DNA from: Pseudopyrenochaeta lycopersici
Lineage: Eukaryota > Ascomycota > Dothideomycetes > Pleosporales > Pseudopyrenochaetaceae
Reading direction: 5' to 3'
Length of the DNA stretch: 64,000 bases
Assembly: GCA_003313425.1 (NCBI GenBank)
Contig: NHZP01000001.1
Location: forward strand, 1,302,001 to 1,366,000
How positions within the stretch are numbered: position 1 is the first letter of the stretch; the number at the start of each line of letters is the position of its first letter. The position numbers were made by a program, and so were the translations under genes. The notes under the pieces were generated by a model. That model was not told where the DNA came from. It saw only the letters and a list, made by a program, of their open reading frames with translations, and did not search any database. Of this stretch, positions 22,466-33,576 are shown piece after piece.

Positions 22466-24599
22466 CTAGTAGATGGGATGGCCCTCATCCCGTTTCTGGA
22501 CCTCATTCATCTCCCTCGAAGCAGGGGGAGGGCTGCTACCAATACCAAGGCTGAAGCGGCCGCTCTCTCGCTTGCCACTACTCCGCCCATCCTCGAGCAG
22601 TTTGACAGGCCCGACCCACTCCCACATGCGAGCAACATCGCCAGTATTTGTCGTCCTGACAGCAGCACGAATGTTAGAATTGAATTCGACCTTCTTCTGC
22701 ACTCTTTCCCACAGCTTCTGCCGTCTTGACGAAGAAAACTCATCTCGAAGAACATCATCTCGTAATTGAGCCATGCTGATACCCCTCTCTGGATATACAC
22801 CAGGCTCTTGAGAGCTTAATGCAGCTTGGCTAGCTAGTCGGTCGAAGGCATCGCTTGCTAGCTGTTTTGCTCGTGCTTCCATGGCGCGGTTGTTAGTGAT
22901 CGAGTACTTGCCATAGGAGCCAGTAGCGATGAGGACGACAATCATAATAATCTGGAAAAGATATCGTTCAAGAGATTGTCGGACGGATCTGCGGATGCTA
23001 CAGGAGAGGGAGAGCTCGGCGAGTGACGTTGATGCGAGTCGTCGTCCGCCGGTTGTTCTGTGTCCACGGCAAGGTAACTGATTAGTACGGTCCCACGTCA
23101 GAGATGTTGCACAAGTGGTCAGCGACCGGATAGGATGCTACTTACCCGTCGGTGGTCTCGACGATCTCCTCTCGCATTGTCACGTCACCAAACGCTTTAT
23201 CGAAAAGTTCGCTGAACTCTTGGTCCGTCATGCCTTTGCGCTTCTGGTTTGTCATTTGTTGCTTCAGATCCTTCTCGCTAATTTCAGGACTCTCTACTGG
23301 ATTTCCTTCTGCATCGGGTTCTCCGCATTCATACTGTGCTTTACGTTGTCGTAAAATTTGAACGGTACGGTCGGCTACGCGGGTGACCTTCCGTGTCTTC
23401 TCGCTGTCAGGTTCGCATGTGGGAGGGAGTGGTATTAGCCCATTTAGAGACAAAGGATGGTCTTTCCTTATGAAGTCAGGGTCGCACCTGAGCTCTAAAC
23501 CTCTAAAGCATTGTGCGTGTGGAGGACAAGGCTCGCACTGCGGAAGAACGTTACTGGCCCACTCCGGCACCTCTACTCCAGCAAGTCCCGTGGCCTCTCG
23601 TCCGATGCCACAGAAGCCCACCGCTATCTTCTCCTGCCGCCAGGCTCCGCCAAAAACGGCAGCAGCCGTGAGCAGCAATGTTCCTGACATTGCTTTGAGA
23701 GTACCGGTAGCTTTGGAAGACTGCTTACGCCTCCGTGGTGGAAGAATATCGACCGCTCCGGCTTTTGCGCGCTCACGCACCAGCTCTAACTGCTCTTCTG
23801 GGGTGAACTCTTCACCCGCATCATCATACTCGTGGCTCTCGTACTTCACACGCGGATCTGTTACGTCGAATGTCCCGCGAGAAGGCACAACAATGCCTTC
23901 GTCCAGTTGCTCAGCGTTCGGCTGGAACGTCTTGCGGCGGTACGCATCGCTCTTGCGCCTCTCTTTCTGCTCAGAGCCCAAAGTCCTCCTTCTTCGATCG
24001 CGCGATGTAGTGTCTGGCACTGCCGGAGAGCTGCCGCTCTGAAAAGGGTTTTCCTGCGTAAATGGACTACCGACGTCGTGGCGATGCCATGCTTCCGGAT
24101 CAGGTTCCTGCACAGCCGGTGTAACGCTTTTCCGTGTACGTCTTGCAGCAGGTCGCTCATCTACTTCAGGGTCAAGGGTCCTGCTATGCTTCGCAGGTAC
24201 AGCTCGTGATGGTGTTTTTCCGCGTGGTGCAGGTGCATGCACCTCTGCTTCCTCCGTCGATGCTCGCGCGGTTCTCCGCGTAGTGCGTTTCGCGGTCGCG
24301 GGCTGAGGGGCTAAAAGAGTGTCGTCCTCGGCATCCTCGGTCGTTGTTGTGCTGGCCGAACTCGAAGGGACATCCACGATGCCCCTCGTTGAACGCTTTG
24401 TATGGGCATGCGCTCTTTGTACCTTGGCCGCCTGCGGAGCGACAGCGTCGTTGAACAGGCTCACCAACACCGGCTTCTTTGCCGAGGAAGGGTATGTAAC
24501 ACCATGTTTGAGTAATATGCTGCGTAGTTCGGGCACTGTGATCTTGTTCGCATCGACGCCGGGATCAAAGTACCAGTATTCTCCGCGGGCGTCGGCCAT
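22466..24599 (-). CDS. SRC1: Src1/Heh1-type inner nuclear membrane protein (HeH/LEM and MAN1 C-terminal domain)
   Basis: Integral inner nuclear membrane protein that anchors chromatin and surveys nuclear pore assembly. Exons 24599-23146 and 23057-22466 give 681 residues. An N-terminal helix-extension-helix domain occupies residues 15-52 (TVPELRSILLKHGVTYP). A long basic, disordered linker with several Arg-rich patches, which could serve as nuclear localisation signal, leads to membrane span 1 at about 303-319. The lumenal MAN1/Src1 domain has paired cysteines (QCEPCPPHAQCFRGLELRC). Span 2 (FQIIMIVVLIATGSYG, about 520-535) is encoded after the intron. The C-terminal winged-helix-like region ends the protein. 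ATG 24599 is chosen; an in-frame ATG 22 codons upstream adds a segment lacking conservation features. Confidence 0.88.
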
Positions 24600-25218
24600 G
24601 GCTGTGATCGAGGCCCTCGTTTGGGACGTGGAAGTGAGATTTTGGAAGCGAAAGTAGAGTCGCAAAGGAAATCAGAAATGGGATGTGAAACAAGAGTTCG
24701 TCAAAGGTGCGCGACGAGTCTGGCGGCGACGGCTGAAAGCTGGCGATAGGTGGAGTGAGGAAAGTCTGGTAGCTTGTTTGTGATGTCACCAAGGCAACTG
24801 CGACCGAGACCTGGCCCGTGCTCACCACGTTTTGTACTTTCCTCCGTCGGCAAGTCGTCTCAGTTTTCTTTGACCAAATGGCCACGGCTTGAAATGCATG
24901 CAATTATTGGAAGAGATCGGTTCAGCTACCTCAACCGCACTAGGATGACAAAACTACTAACACTGTCTCAAATACCCTGCCTACGGGGTTTTTTGCACAG
25001 CTTCCAAATGTTCTTGTCCGAGGACTCTACTCCCGCTGTCAAATCCCTTAGGAAAAAATAGGTATCTCGCAGACAAGTGAACGTAATATCTACCCTCACG
25101 TGCATGACAGATGCATTAGAGAAGTCAAACGAGCGCCAGGAGCCATCTTCTTTCCGCCCCTTTATCATCCCCCGGTCAGTTAGCAGGTCGCCTTGTTGTC
25201 ACTCTTCGTGCTGTTTTA

Positions 25219-25245
25219 GCGGATCAAGCGGATCAAGCGTATCAA
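25219..25245. repeat. Short tandem repeat, three 9-bp units
   Basis: GCGGATCAA twice, then GCGTATCAA. Too short to suggest function. Confidence 0.6.
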
Positions 25246-26025
25246 GCTTCCGTTATCACAGACTTTACTAAGAATGTTTTACCTTCAATTGCTCTCAAAA
25301 CAAGCACTGCGATCGGCTTTGCAACTGGCGGCAGCACTTCCGCATCCGCCTAGTGCAACAGGCAACGCAGTATAGCCCTTGGAATGAGGTTTCTTGGTGA
25401 AGAATAACCTCGCTAGAAAGAAATCGCACATGGGCTACCCACCACTACTTGGCTGACTCTGGTTATCCTTGAAGAAGCTGATTCATGAATTTTTCAAACC
25501 AGCAACCTTTTCAGCACAACCTTATTCAATATCGCTTGGGTGAGTCGATGCCAGAAAAACCCTATTGAATCTTTACCACAAGTTATTTTGCAGATGTCAG
25601 TCAGTGCAAGCAATGTATTGTGCAACTTTGTTGTTTCTGATCATTGCAAGCTCACGCAAACTTGCTTCTCAGCACTGCAACATGCGACCAGCATTGTTCT
25701 GCCGGTGGCTCCGCTTGAGCTTCTGTCCTCGTCGACTACCCGACTCTCTAAGGTGGCATGCTACGCACTGCGAGTCCACGCGGCTGTATACATTTTTAAA
25801 GAGTGGGCTTAGAAGTTTGGGTTGACGAAGGGATGCTGAAGGAACAGGGACAATTAGGGACACAAAATAAGCTTAAAAGCGTCACGACGCAGCCTTGGAA
25901 TTAGTAACTTTCGTCATATCACACGGCCGGAGTATAACCCGACCCAGGCGCCATGTCGCGTTCATTGTTGTGGTAGAAGCTTTTTCGGCACTACACCCAC
26001 CACTATCATTCATCCTAAGCATTCT

Positions 26026-26051
26026 CACCTTTACCTAAGGAAGGTAAGGTG
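26026..26051. repeat. Imperfect palindrome (hairpin)
   Basis: CACCTTTACCT and AGGTAAGGTG form an inverted repeat with one bulged base around a short loop. Such palindromes occur at ends of small non-autonomous elements, but I found no partner or target duplication. Confidence 0.35.
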
Positions 26052-26512
26052 TGGGGTAAGCTTCGGCTTAATGTAGCTTAATTTCGACGAAGCCTGGGCA
26101 TGGCTGTTTCACGTCGCCTCATCCATTATCCACCAACCGTTCGCTATCGTCCCATCAATTGCCAGCCTCAAATCCTCAGTTCTAAATCATGCGTCCAAGC
26201 CACCGCTGCGTAAACCGGGTCGCCATCTCTTCGTCTCCGCGAGAGGTGCACTCAACGTACCCCGGACCGTTTCGCCGCCACTAGATCCACACTTAGACCG
26301 AAAATACCGGCGGCTACACAGTGGTCACATATAGATTGATTAAAGACAAAGGTCACGCCCCCCGTGTCGACTACGTACTCAAGTGCCCTGCAATAGATGT
26401 TTTGTTTCCTGGATATTGGTGTGCATGGTTCAAGACGCGGAATCTGTGCTCCGCCTTTATTATCGAACTCTGGAGGATGATCGATCCCACTGTGGACACC
26501 GTTATAAATCAT

Positions 26513-26518
26513 GATGGA
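26513..26518 (+). promoter_or_regulatory. TATA box candidate of the GH131 gene
   Basis: TATAAA lies 78 bases upstream of the ATG at 26596. Confidence 0.35.
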
Positions 26519-26595
26519 CACCTCCTATGTTGGGCGTTGTGTGTGCCACTCGTTACCTTAGTCTCCAAAGTTTTTGCTCGTCTATATTTTTTACG

Positions 26596-27493
26596 ATGTT
26601 TGGAAAGGCTACTCTTTTGAATACGTTGGTCAGCGCTGTGTCTGCTGGTGCGTCGATGTCAAACAGTGTTAGGATGCATAGGGTGCTAACGCTTGGTCAG
26701 GCACAATCCTTTGGGATGGTCGCTTCAATGAGATGACCTCATCCGCCGACCTCGAGAAATGGTCATGGGCAAATCAGGTCGGCAACTATCAGTACTATAT
26801 CCACGGCTCCGGTCCCGTTACGAAATATGTAAACCTGTCTCCATCATACAAGAATCCCGGCGACACTGGCTCGAAGCAGGGCGCAAAAATCACCATCGAC
26901 AGCACTGCGAAGTGGAATTCGGACATGTGGCGTACCGAGTTGATTCCCCAGACCAAGGCGGCTATCAATCAGGGAACTGTGTACTACCACTTCTCGATCA
27001 AGAGGTCGACAACGAATGTCCCCAGTGCGACAAATGAGCATCAGATTTGCTTCTTCGAGAGCCATTTCACAGAGCTGAAGTATGGCTGGATCAGTGGGGA
27101 GTCGGGCACATCGAACACAAACCTGCAGTGGATGGTCGGTGGACAGAGCAAGTGGAAGACTGAGCTCAAGGCTGATGAGTGGCACAATGTTGCCTACGAA
27201 GTTGTACGTTCTTCTCCACTCGAACCTGGATAAAGATATCAGATGCTGACGTCCTCAAGAACTTCTCCTCCAACCAGGTCTCTTTCTGGCACTCTACTGG
27301 CAATGGCACCCTCGTCAAGACCGCCGGTCCCTTCTCTCAGAGCACCTCCTCCAACGGCGCTGATTGGCATTTGGGTGTCCTCCGTCTGCCCCGCCAGGGC
27401 AACGATGGTACCGGTGCTGAGGACTGGTACTTCTCCGGTACTTATGTCGAGAGCGGCACACTCACCACATCTGTTGCTAGCCCAGCAGCATAG
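26596..27493 (+). CDS. Secreted GH131-family beta-glucanase
   Basis: Extracellular glucan hydrolase; characterised GH131 enzymes act on beta-1,3/1,6- and beta-1,4-glucans. Exons 26596-26647, 26701-27203 and 27260-27493 give 262 residues. Exon 1 encodes a signal peptide (MFGKATLLNTLVSAVSA). The mature chain begins TILWDGRFNEMTS and carries family stretches NQVGNYQYYIHGSGPVTKYV, MWRTELIPQTKAAIN, HQICFFESHFTELKYGW and SNGADWHLGVLRLP. The Glu residues in RTELIP and FFESHF match the positions I recall as the proposed catalytic pair. There is no carbohydrate-binding module. Intron 1 has the classic GCTAAC branch. The single-domain architecture fits a secreted enzyme for plant or fungal cell-wall glucan. 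Confidence 0.9.
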
Positions 27494-28327
27494 GTTTCAC
27501 TCATATAGATGATGGCCATAAAAACGCTTCAGAGAGAAGTTAACATTCTGTACATAGCTTATACGACGTTTAGCGTCCACCGTACCTGCAAATCAGTATA
27601 CCTTATCTTTTCGATCTAAAAACCAGTGACAAATACAGTTAAGATAATGTACAGCACCGAATTCGGCTCATAGGAAGACTGTCAGGTCTCAGCTGCCTCA
27701 TTGATGCCGTTTGGGTCCTTGTCTTCAAGTAGTCTCAGGCGTCACTCAACATTTGACGTTCCGACTTCATGGGATCCATGAGTCTCCGCTGCGCAGTTCC
27801 ACTGTTGTGAGTACTTTAAATAAATGCTACTGGCACTTCTGTAAGTCAAACTTCTGTCAGAAACACAGGTTGTTGCCAAATCTCTCAGGAAGTTAGATGA
27901 TTCCGTCGCTGGGTACGATGGTGAGCGCATTTTATCTTCAAAAGTAGACAATAGAAGATACTAAGAATTTTTGATGTGAGACTGGTGATTAAGGCCATCA
28001 TGTCAGTTTATCAGCTCATTCACAATCTAATTTGCACTGGTATGCCTCCAAGAATTTAGTTTCATATAACTTCAGAGCAGAAGCAGTCTTCTTGAATTCT
28101 AGGAGACACTCACTCTATCAGATCTTCTGCTCGCCATCATTGCCAACCTATCAATGACCTTCAGACATTGGAGATGAAAGCTGTCACCACAGAATAGGCT
28201 AGGTACCTTATGTCGACGGCACATACCATCCCATCTGCGCCAAAACTACCGTTTGCAGCGGTTCCAGTATCTGCTTTCAGTGCTTTATATTTTGACGGGC
28301 CAACGATGCACCAGGTCTACGTGGTGT
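27494..28327. other. Convergent intergenic, no supported gene
   Basis: An 834-base AT-rich region between the GH131 gene and the minus-strand 2EXR-like gene. Nothing recognisable. Confidence 0.4.
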
Positions 28328-29335
28328 TCACACGCCATTAGCATATATATCTTGAGCCATAGCAACCCAATGCTCCATGTCATTGCTTCCAACTGTATCA
28401 TAAACGTGCCTCACTTCCTGAGAATCAGCCAGAAGAGATCGAAATGCCGGCTCGTCAAAACTTGCCTCGGTAGGAAAGATTCGAAGATTGGGCGGCAAGC
28501 CGGGCTCATTCCAGAATCGTTCCAGGTTGATGTTGGGATGGATGAGCCTCACCACTGAGCGGAACATACCCTCCAACAGAATACTACCGTTAGCGACTCT
28601 CCTCGCGAGATTGAAACTGTGCCGTTCACTCATCGAGATGCGAACTGCTTCGAAGATGAATTGCCATTGCGTTTGAGACAGACCTATCCATCTCCATTTC
28701 ACCATGACGGAGGGTTTCTGGTAACAGAAACCCAAGGTCGTATAGAATGCAGTTGCCCGGCTGCTGAGCGCATGCTGGCAGTTTGCTCGTTGCACATCAG
28801 GATCGGACTGCAGGATGATCGTTCGTAGTCGATGATGGAGCCGAATTGGACATCTGGCAAGGAAGTATGCGAAGAGTTCGAGGCTGTCGACTTGCTCTGT
28901 GGTTTTGAAAGTGATATCGTTGTGAGTAATTTCTAAATCGCTAGTTTCTTGTCTGAGCTGACGATTCACGTATATTGCAAGATTCTTCACGCGACGGTTG
29001 ACTTGATTCATATCCGCATTTGAACCTTTCACCACCAGTATTCTAGCACCTTTCCGCTTTTCGACATATTGTAGCCCATTTTCTTCAGTGAATGCGAACC
29101 AGTATATTGAGTTGCGAACCTCGGCCGGCAGATCAAGGAACCGGAATGGCTTGCATGACGGACGCGGGGAGATGGATCGCGCTTTGTCGTGGGCTTTGTT
29201 GGCTTGCTTAGGCTGAGAGTAGCGAATAAATTTCCAAAGCAGCGACCAACCAACAATGAGCAAAAAATAGGTCGGCCATCCCATATCTAAATTCCGTATT
29301 AGCATAGTCTTCATACTCCATTCAAGCGGTAGCAT
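28328..29335 (-). CDS. 2EXR/F-box-like fungal protein with an N-terminal membrane span
   Basis: Single exon, 335 residues from ATG 29335; a later in-frame ATG at 29284 (MGWPTYFLLIVGW) is also possible. Frame extends further upstream only from non-ATG codons. After a hydrophobic segment (TYFLLIVGWSLLWKFI) comes FRFLDLPAEVRNSIYWFAF, the LP-E-R-IY signature of the large fungal 2EXR/F-box-like families, and RQLRQETSDLEITHNDITF, a second typical block. No function is known for this group; some members may bind Skp1 but the full F-box is not visible. A gene at 52704 has the same layout. Confidence 0.65.
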   Translation of the reverse strand: MLPLEWSMKTMLIRNLDMGWPTYFLLIVGWSLLWKFIRYSQPKQANKAHDKARSISPRPSCKPFRFLDLPAEVRNSIYWFAFTEENGLQYVEKRKGARILVVKGSNADMNQVNRRVKNLAIYVNRQLRQETSDLEITHNDITFKTTEQVDSLELFAYFLARCPIRLHHRLRTIILQSDPDVQRANCQHALSSRATAFYTTLGFCYQKPSVMVKWRWIGLSQTQWQFIFEAVRISMSERHSFNLARRVANGSILLEGMFRSVVRLIHPNINLERFWNEPGLPPNLRIFPTEASFDEPAFRSLLADSQEVRHVYDTVGSNDMEHWVAMAQDIYANGV

Positions 29336-29997
29336 TTTGAGGGTGTGGCATGTCTTGAGGAAGAATTTCGCTGACAAGTAAGTTGCGCGGCAAGCGACGT
29401 TGGGACGAAGTGTGGGTGATGAGTTAATGTTATTTTTGAGACATTCTGTTACTTCGACAGCGAGCCTCTATTTCACCTTCACTTTCCACAGTGAAATGAA
29501 AGCTATACTTCCCTACCGCGCAGACGTCACCATTCCTTCATGAACCGCGATGGAAGGCCGCTTGCAGTAAAGGGAGAAAAATAATTAGATTGGGTAGTGC
29601 GAGTATATGTGACTACCAATATTAATTAAACCGTGATAATTGTGGAAAAAAATCTATGGGAAGGCGAAAACATTGATGAATATAACAAGCTTGTGTGTGA
29701 GAGATAGCCGACACTACGTCGACCAAGGGGTGCGCCACCTTTCCAACTTAGACACAACAGACTGACTTCTCTAGATGTAATACATTAGAATATAGTTAAC
29801 AATGTGGAGACTGTTTCTGTGCGACCAGCGCTAAATTACAATGAGTTTTGGCAAACACTGGGTATCATTCGAGAAGAGTACGACAAAGGCAATCAGTGAG
29901 GGCGACCAGCGCCAATAATGAAACAGGTTGTAGACAATACAAAGAAGAAACTGGGAATCATGCGAAAAACATGGTCAATAGAATAACCACTTCCCTT
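29336..29997. other. Intergenic, no supported gene
   Basis: About 660 bases, AT rich, upstream of the 2EXR-like gene and downstream of the next minus-strand gene. Confidence 0.4.
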
Positions 29998-30942
29998 TTA
30001 AAAGCGCAAGGAAACCACCCTCGGGCCGGCAGCACGCTCAGTCCACTCCATTAACCCGTGATCTGCGGTGGCCCAGTAGTCTCGCGTTTTCTTGTACAGC
30101 GCCATGCGGCGGGTGAAACTCTTCTCTGCTAGTATTTCCTTAAATGGGACTGGTCGTCTTTGCACGGGAACATCGTCAATTTCAATCGCGGTTCCAGAGT
30201 CTGCGCGCTTTGGTCGTCCGGGGAGTTGCTTCTCGGTTTGTAGGTTGGAGTGCTGCCGTTGTATGGGTGGCAGCGGCCGTTGAAGGATAGTAGTCGGGTT
30301 TCGAATTCCGGTTGATGATTGTTGTTGAGAGTTTGAGAGTTGCCGATATTGAATGCTAGTCGCCCTGCCGACCTGGAAATCTGGAGTATCCGGGTAGTTG
30401 GATGATGCGTTAGTAAGACGGGCTATCGATGCCCTATTCTTTAGAGACGGATAGTCTTTCTGTGGAGGTTCTGGAGCAACATCAGGGTCGGGCGGTACTG
30501 ACTTGGACACGAAAGTAGGGTCAGGTAAATCTCGATCCAGTCCAACTCTCTGTCGCAGGCGCGATATGCTTGACTGCATCCTGAGAGGTTGAGGCTGTTT
30601 TGCGCTCTTAGATCTGGTTACTACAATGTTGGCTTGTTGCTCAACATCATGCTTTCGATATAAATCGATGAGGTGCGATGTTGAACTTGTCCTAAAATGT
30701 GACAAACTTTTTTTCAATGTTACACTAGGTTGTCGTATGACACTCGCGATAGTGTTTGATCTCCTCGCAACCTCCGTTGTTCCAGTGGCAACGAACGTAT
30801 GGGAAGGTGGCTCGTCAGGCTCCAGCGTAGTATTAGTGAAATAGCTATCGATGTTCGAACCGTTGCTGCCGCCCACGTTGACACCGCCAACATGTTTGGC
30901 GTCCATAGGCCTGGAGATATTTATTGTTCTCGGCTTAGCCAT
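29998..30942 (-). CDS. Hypothetical protein, 314 residues
   Basis: Not recognised. Single exon starting MAKPRTINISRPMDAKHVGG. The first 260 residues are low in hydrophobic residues and rich in Ser, Arg, Pro and Gln, suggesting disorder. The C-terminal 50 residues look folded, with EILAEKSFTRRMALYKKTRD followed by WATADHGLMEWTERA, probably helical. No signal peptide or membrane span. Clean ATG, no frame interruptions over 945 bases, and ordered codon use support a real gene. Confidence 0.6.
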   Translation of the reverse strand: MAKPRTINISRPMDAKHVGGVNVGGSNGSNIDSYFTNTTLEPDEPPSHTFVATGTTEVARRSNTIASVIRQPSVTLKKSLSHFRTSSTSHLIDLYRKHDVEQQANIVVTRSKSAKQPQPLRMQSSISRLRQRVGLDRDLPDPTFVSKSVPPDPDVAPEPPQKDYPSLKNRASIARLTNASSNYPDTPDFQVGRATSIQYRQLSNSQQQSSTGIRNPTTILQRPLPPIQRQHSNLQTEKQLPGRPKRADSGTAIEIDDVPVQRRPVPFKEILAEKSFTRRMALYKKTRDYWATADHGLMEWTERAAGPRVVSLRF

Positions 30943-32710
30943 GATAAATATGTGTTTAAAGTGCTAAGAGAACGTGGTGGAGGGCCGTTGTATGATGCAA
31001 TACGTTCGACCAACGTAGATTTTCCGGCTGAATGCGGATAGGCTCGATTAGATGATAATTTGATGTAGTTTAGGCAGGGTTTACGGAGCACGCGACGATG
31101 AGCAGAATGTTGAACGTGTGCCAAAACTCAATCAGATGAAGAGGCTATACTGTACAATGCGACCGCGGAGGCTCTGATGATGCGCGAACGCGCAGTCGCG
31201 GGCTCTGAAGCTTCAAAATACATCTGGCGAAACGGGTTGGTTGGCTTGTCCCTGCAGAAAGTGAGTCGAAGGGTCTGTTCCAGCGCAGACAAAACAGGGT
31301 CGAGCGCATCCTGACACTCACCGTGTGCCTGAATGCTGGAAGCAGATCTTCACGTGTGGAGTTTGGTTGCCTGAGACATTTAACGTCTGGCAGTGGCGGA
31401 TATGTGCGCGGGTAATATTGAGCTAGTCTCAGGCTTGGAACGGACACAAAAAATGAACCCCATCATGGAGAAATCTAGCAAGGCTGTACTAAGACCAAGG
31501 CTGTGAATATAATCTTATATGCCAGGCGAATATGATCTGCGATTGTGGATCGGGATCATGGCAACTCGGATATCGAGAGCCCGAAGCAAGGCTTCAAGCA
31601 TGGAGCTGCACGATGGCTGTTTAGGACTAAGGTACTGCCGCGCATTCAGGAGTACTCTGGCCACGCAAAGCGCGCTTGTCAGTCACCTGCACCTGCCATG
31701 ACGTTCAGTAATTAGGAGGAACACACGAGTAATGAATGTTTGGACTGTTCCACACGCTGTCTGCTCAATCACGTCGGAGATGATAAAGTAGAAACTGACG
31801 CTTGCGCTTTCTTCCATTGACCCACTTTGCTATGTAAATTTAAATGGTCACCTCTATATCTCGTATCTCCAGACATGACGAAAGCTTGTGTGAGCTTGAA
31901 GACAACTATGCAGAGTGATGTCCATGCTGGTGGATGCTCACGAGATTACGCAATTACCCTAAAAGGCTTTTATTGAGCCAAGGGGCAGATGAAAAAATGC
32001 CCGGAATGAGAGTGGCATGAATCATTGAACTGTACTGTTTGTTGTTGCAATCCCCACTGTCGTGTATGATCGATACATGTGTTGCGAAGGCTGCAACGTC
32101 GCAATCCCGTAGGTGAAGCATCTAGAACCACGCGTTAAGCGTGACCTCATCCTTCATGTAGTTAATCAAGATCTGTTATAGCCCATTATATCCGAATGAG
32201 GATATTCTCGATGGAAATTGTGAAGCACACGATGTCTCCAAAGCTCCGGGAACGTCTCAGCAACGCGGCCGAACCTCTTGGCGCTGTCCCACCAATCAGG
32301 TCCATTTGCCTACCACATGTCGTCGTCTCTCCGTTCCTGACCAAGCTAGTGAACCGTTTGCGACATTTGCCACAGCGGCGAGGCTGTAGGGGCTATCACG
32401 ATCCAGGGGCGCCTGTCATGCAATGCCGCGCCTCCGTTAGCGCTTAAAGTATAGGACTTCATAGCATGTTACCGTACTAGCCCAGCTGTATATAAGTACA
32501 ATATGTTGTCACCACCCTAGAGATTTTATATCATCAGCATCCAGTCGTCTCATAAGAGTCTTTCGTTAACCGTCTTTTAGTCGTTTACATTCTTTACCTT
32601 CAATTCTATCGTTCCTGGAGAACTTATCGGCCGGCCCACTTTAACTACATTACCGTACTTATTTCGACTCTGAACATTTTTCCTTTCGCAAGAAACGACT
32701 GTTATTCATC
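30943..32710. other. Intergenic, 1.8 kb, no supported gene
   Basis: Divergent flanks of two genes. Several short open frames overlap on both strands without domain content. Confidence 0.4.
32489..32496 (+). promoter_or_regulatory. TATA box candidate of the secreted protein gene
   Basis: TATATAAG about 220 bases upstream of the start codon at 32711, followed by a pyrimidine-rich leader. Confidence 0.45.
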
Positions 32711-33576
32711 ATGAAGCACTCTATTCTCGCTCTTACTATCATTGGCGCCGTAGCTGCCCGCCCGACTGCGAGTTTGAAGAAGCGTGAAGTTCCTCAGGAG
32801 CACTCACACGAAAACATTGTTGTTGCTACCAACAACCTGTTGTTCCAAAATAACCCGGATGACATTCAGGACGCCATTTTTGGTCTGCTTGGTGCTGCAG
32901 CGGCGGCCAACGGTGCTGGAAACATTGCCGATCCTGGTACGATATAATTTTGAGCCACGTATAATTGACTCAGTGCTAACATCACATAGACTGCCTTCAG
33001 CAAGCTACTGCCGATCAGGCCTTTTCGAATGCTAAAGCCATTGGGGATGTTGAGGGCATGACCAATGCTCTCATCTTCCGTGCTCTCGAACGCAACACTG
33101 GACAAGTTGGACTTGCTTCAGTGCTTTGCGAGTCTATCACTGCTGTCAATCCCGAGATTGCTGCTTTGCAACAGCACCAGGACCCCGCTGGTGAGGGTGC
33201 ACAAGCCCTCAACAAGCAGATTGCTGAAGAGCTCGCACGCCAAATCGCCTCTATCGGTGGGGATCCTCTCCTTGCCAATGAGGCTTCGACTTTTGCGCCG
33301 GGCGAGCTTAACGATCCGACTGCGGCTGGAAATACTTGCAACGACGAGAACGATGATGCCGGTTGCATCAACTCTCTTGGTCTTCGAGTCGACGATCTTA
33401 CAGAAGATGAGATCGCTGCCGCTGTCGCGAACGTTGGGCAAGGCGGTGCGAACGTTGGGCAGGGTGGTGCCAATGCCAACAACCAAAACAACGCTGCGGC
33501 TGGTGGTGCTCAGGCTGATTTGAGCGGCTGCAACGCCAACGTCGCATCTGGAGCCTCAGGTCGCGGGCATCAGTAG
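32711..33576 (+). CDS. Secreted protein of unknown function with Gly/Asn-rich tail
   Basis: Exons 32711-32936 and 32990-33576 give 270 residues. The N-terminus MKHSILALTIIGAVAARPTA is a signal peptide followed by SLKKREV, a likely Kex2 site (KR). The ordered region has ADPDCLQQATADQAF, FRALERNTGQVGLASVLCES and a cysteine pair in NTCNDENDDAGCINSLGLRV. It resembles a widespread family of fungal secreted proteins that I cannot name. The tail contains two NVGQGGA units and an Asn/Gly/Ala-rich stretch ending in a further Cys. The intron has a perfect GCTAAC branch. Codon use is strongly biased to C-ending codons, suggesting good expression, and a strong TATA box lies upstream. Confidence 0.82.

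Larger units (their letters stand above)
24600..26595. other. Intergenic, 2 kb, no supported gene
   Basis: Between divergent SRC1 and the GH131 gene. Contains a 9-bp tandem triplet near 25219 and a palindromic hairpin near 26026; open frames are short and unsupported. Confidence 0.4.
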
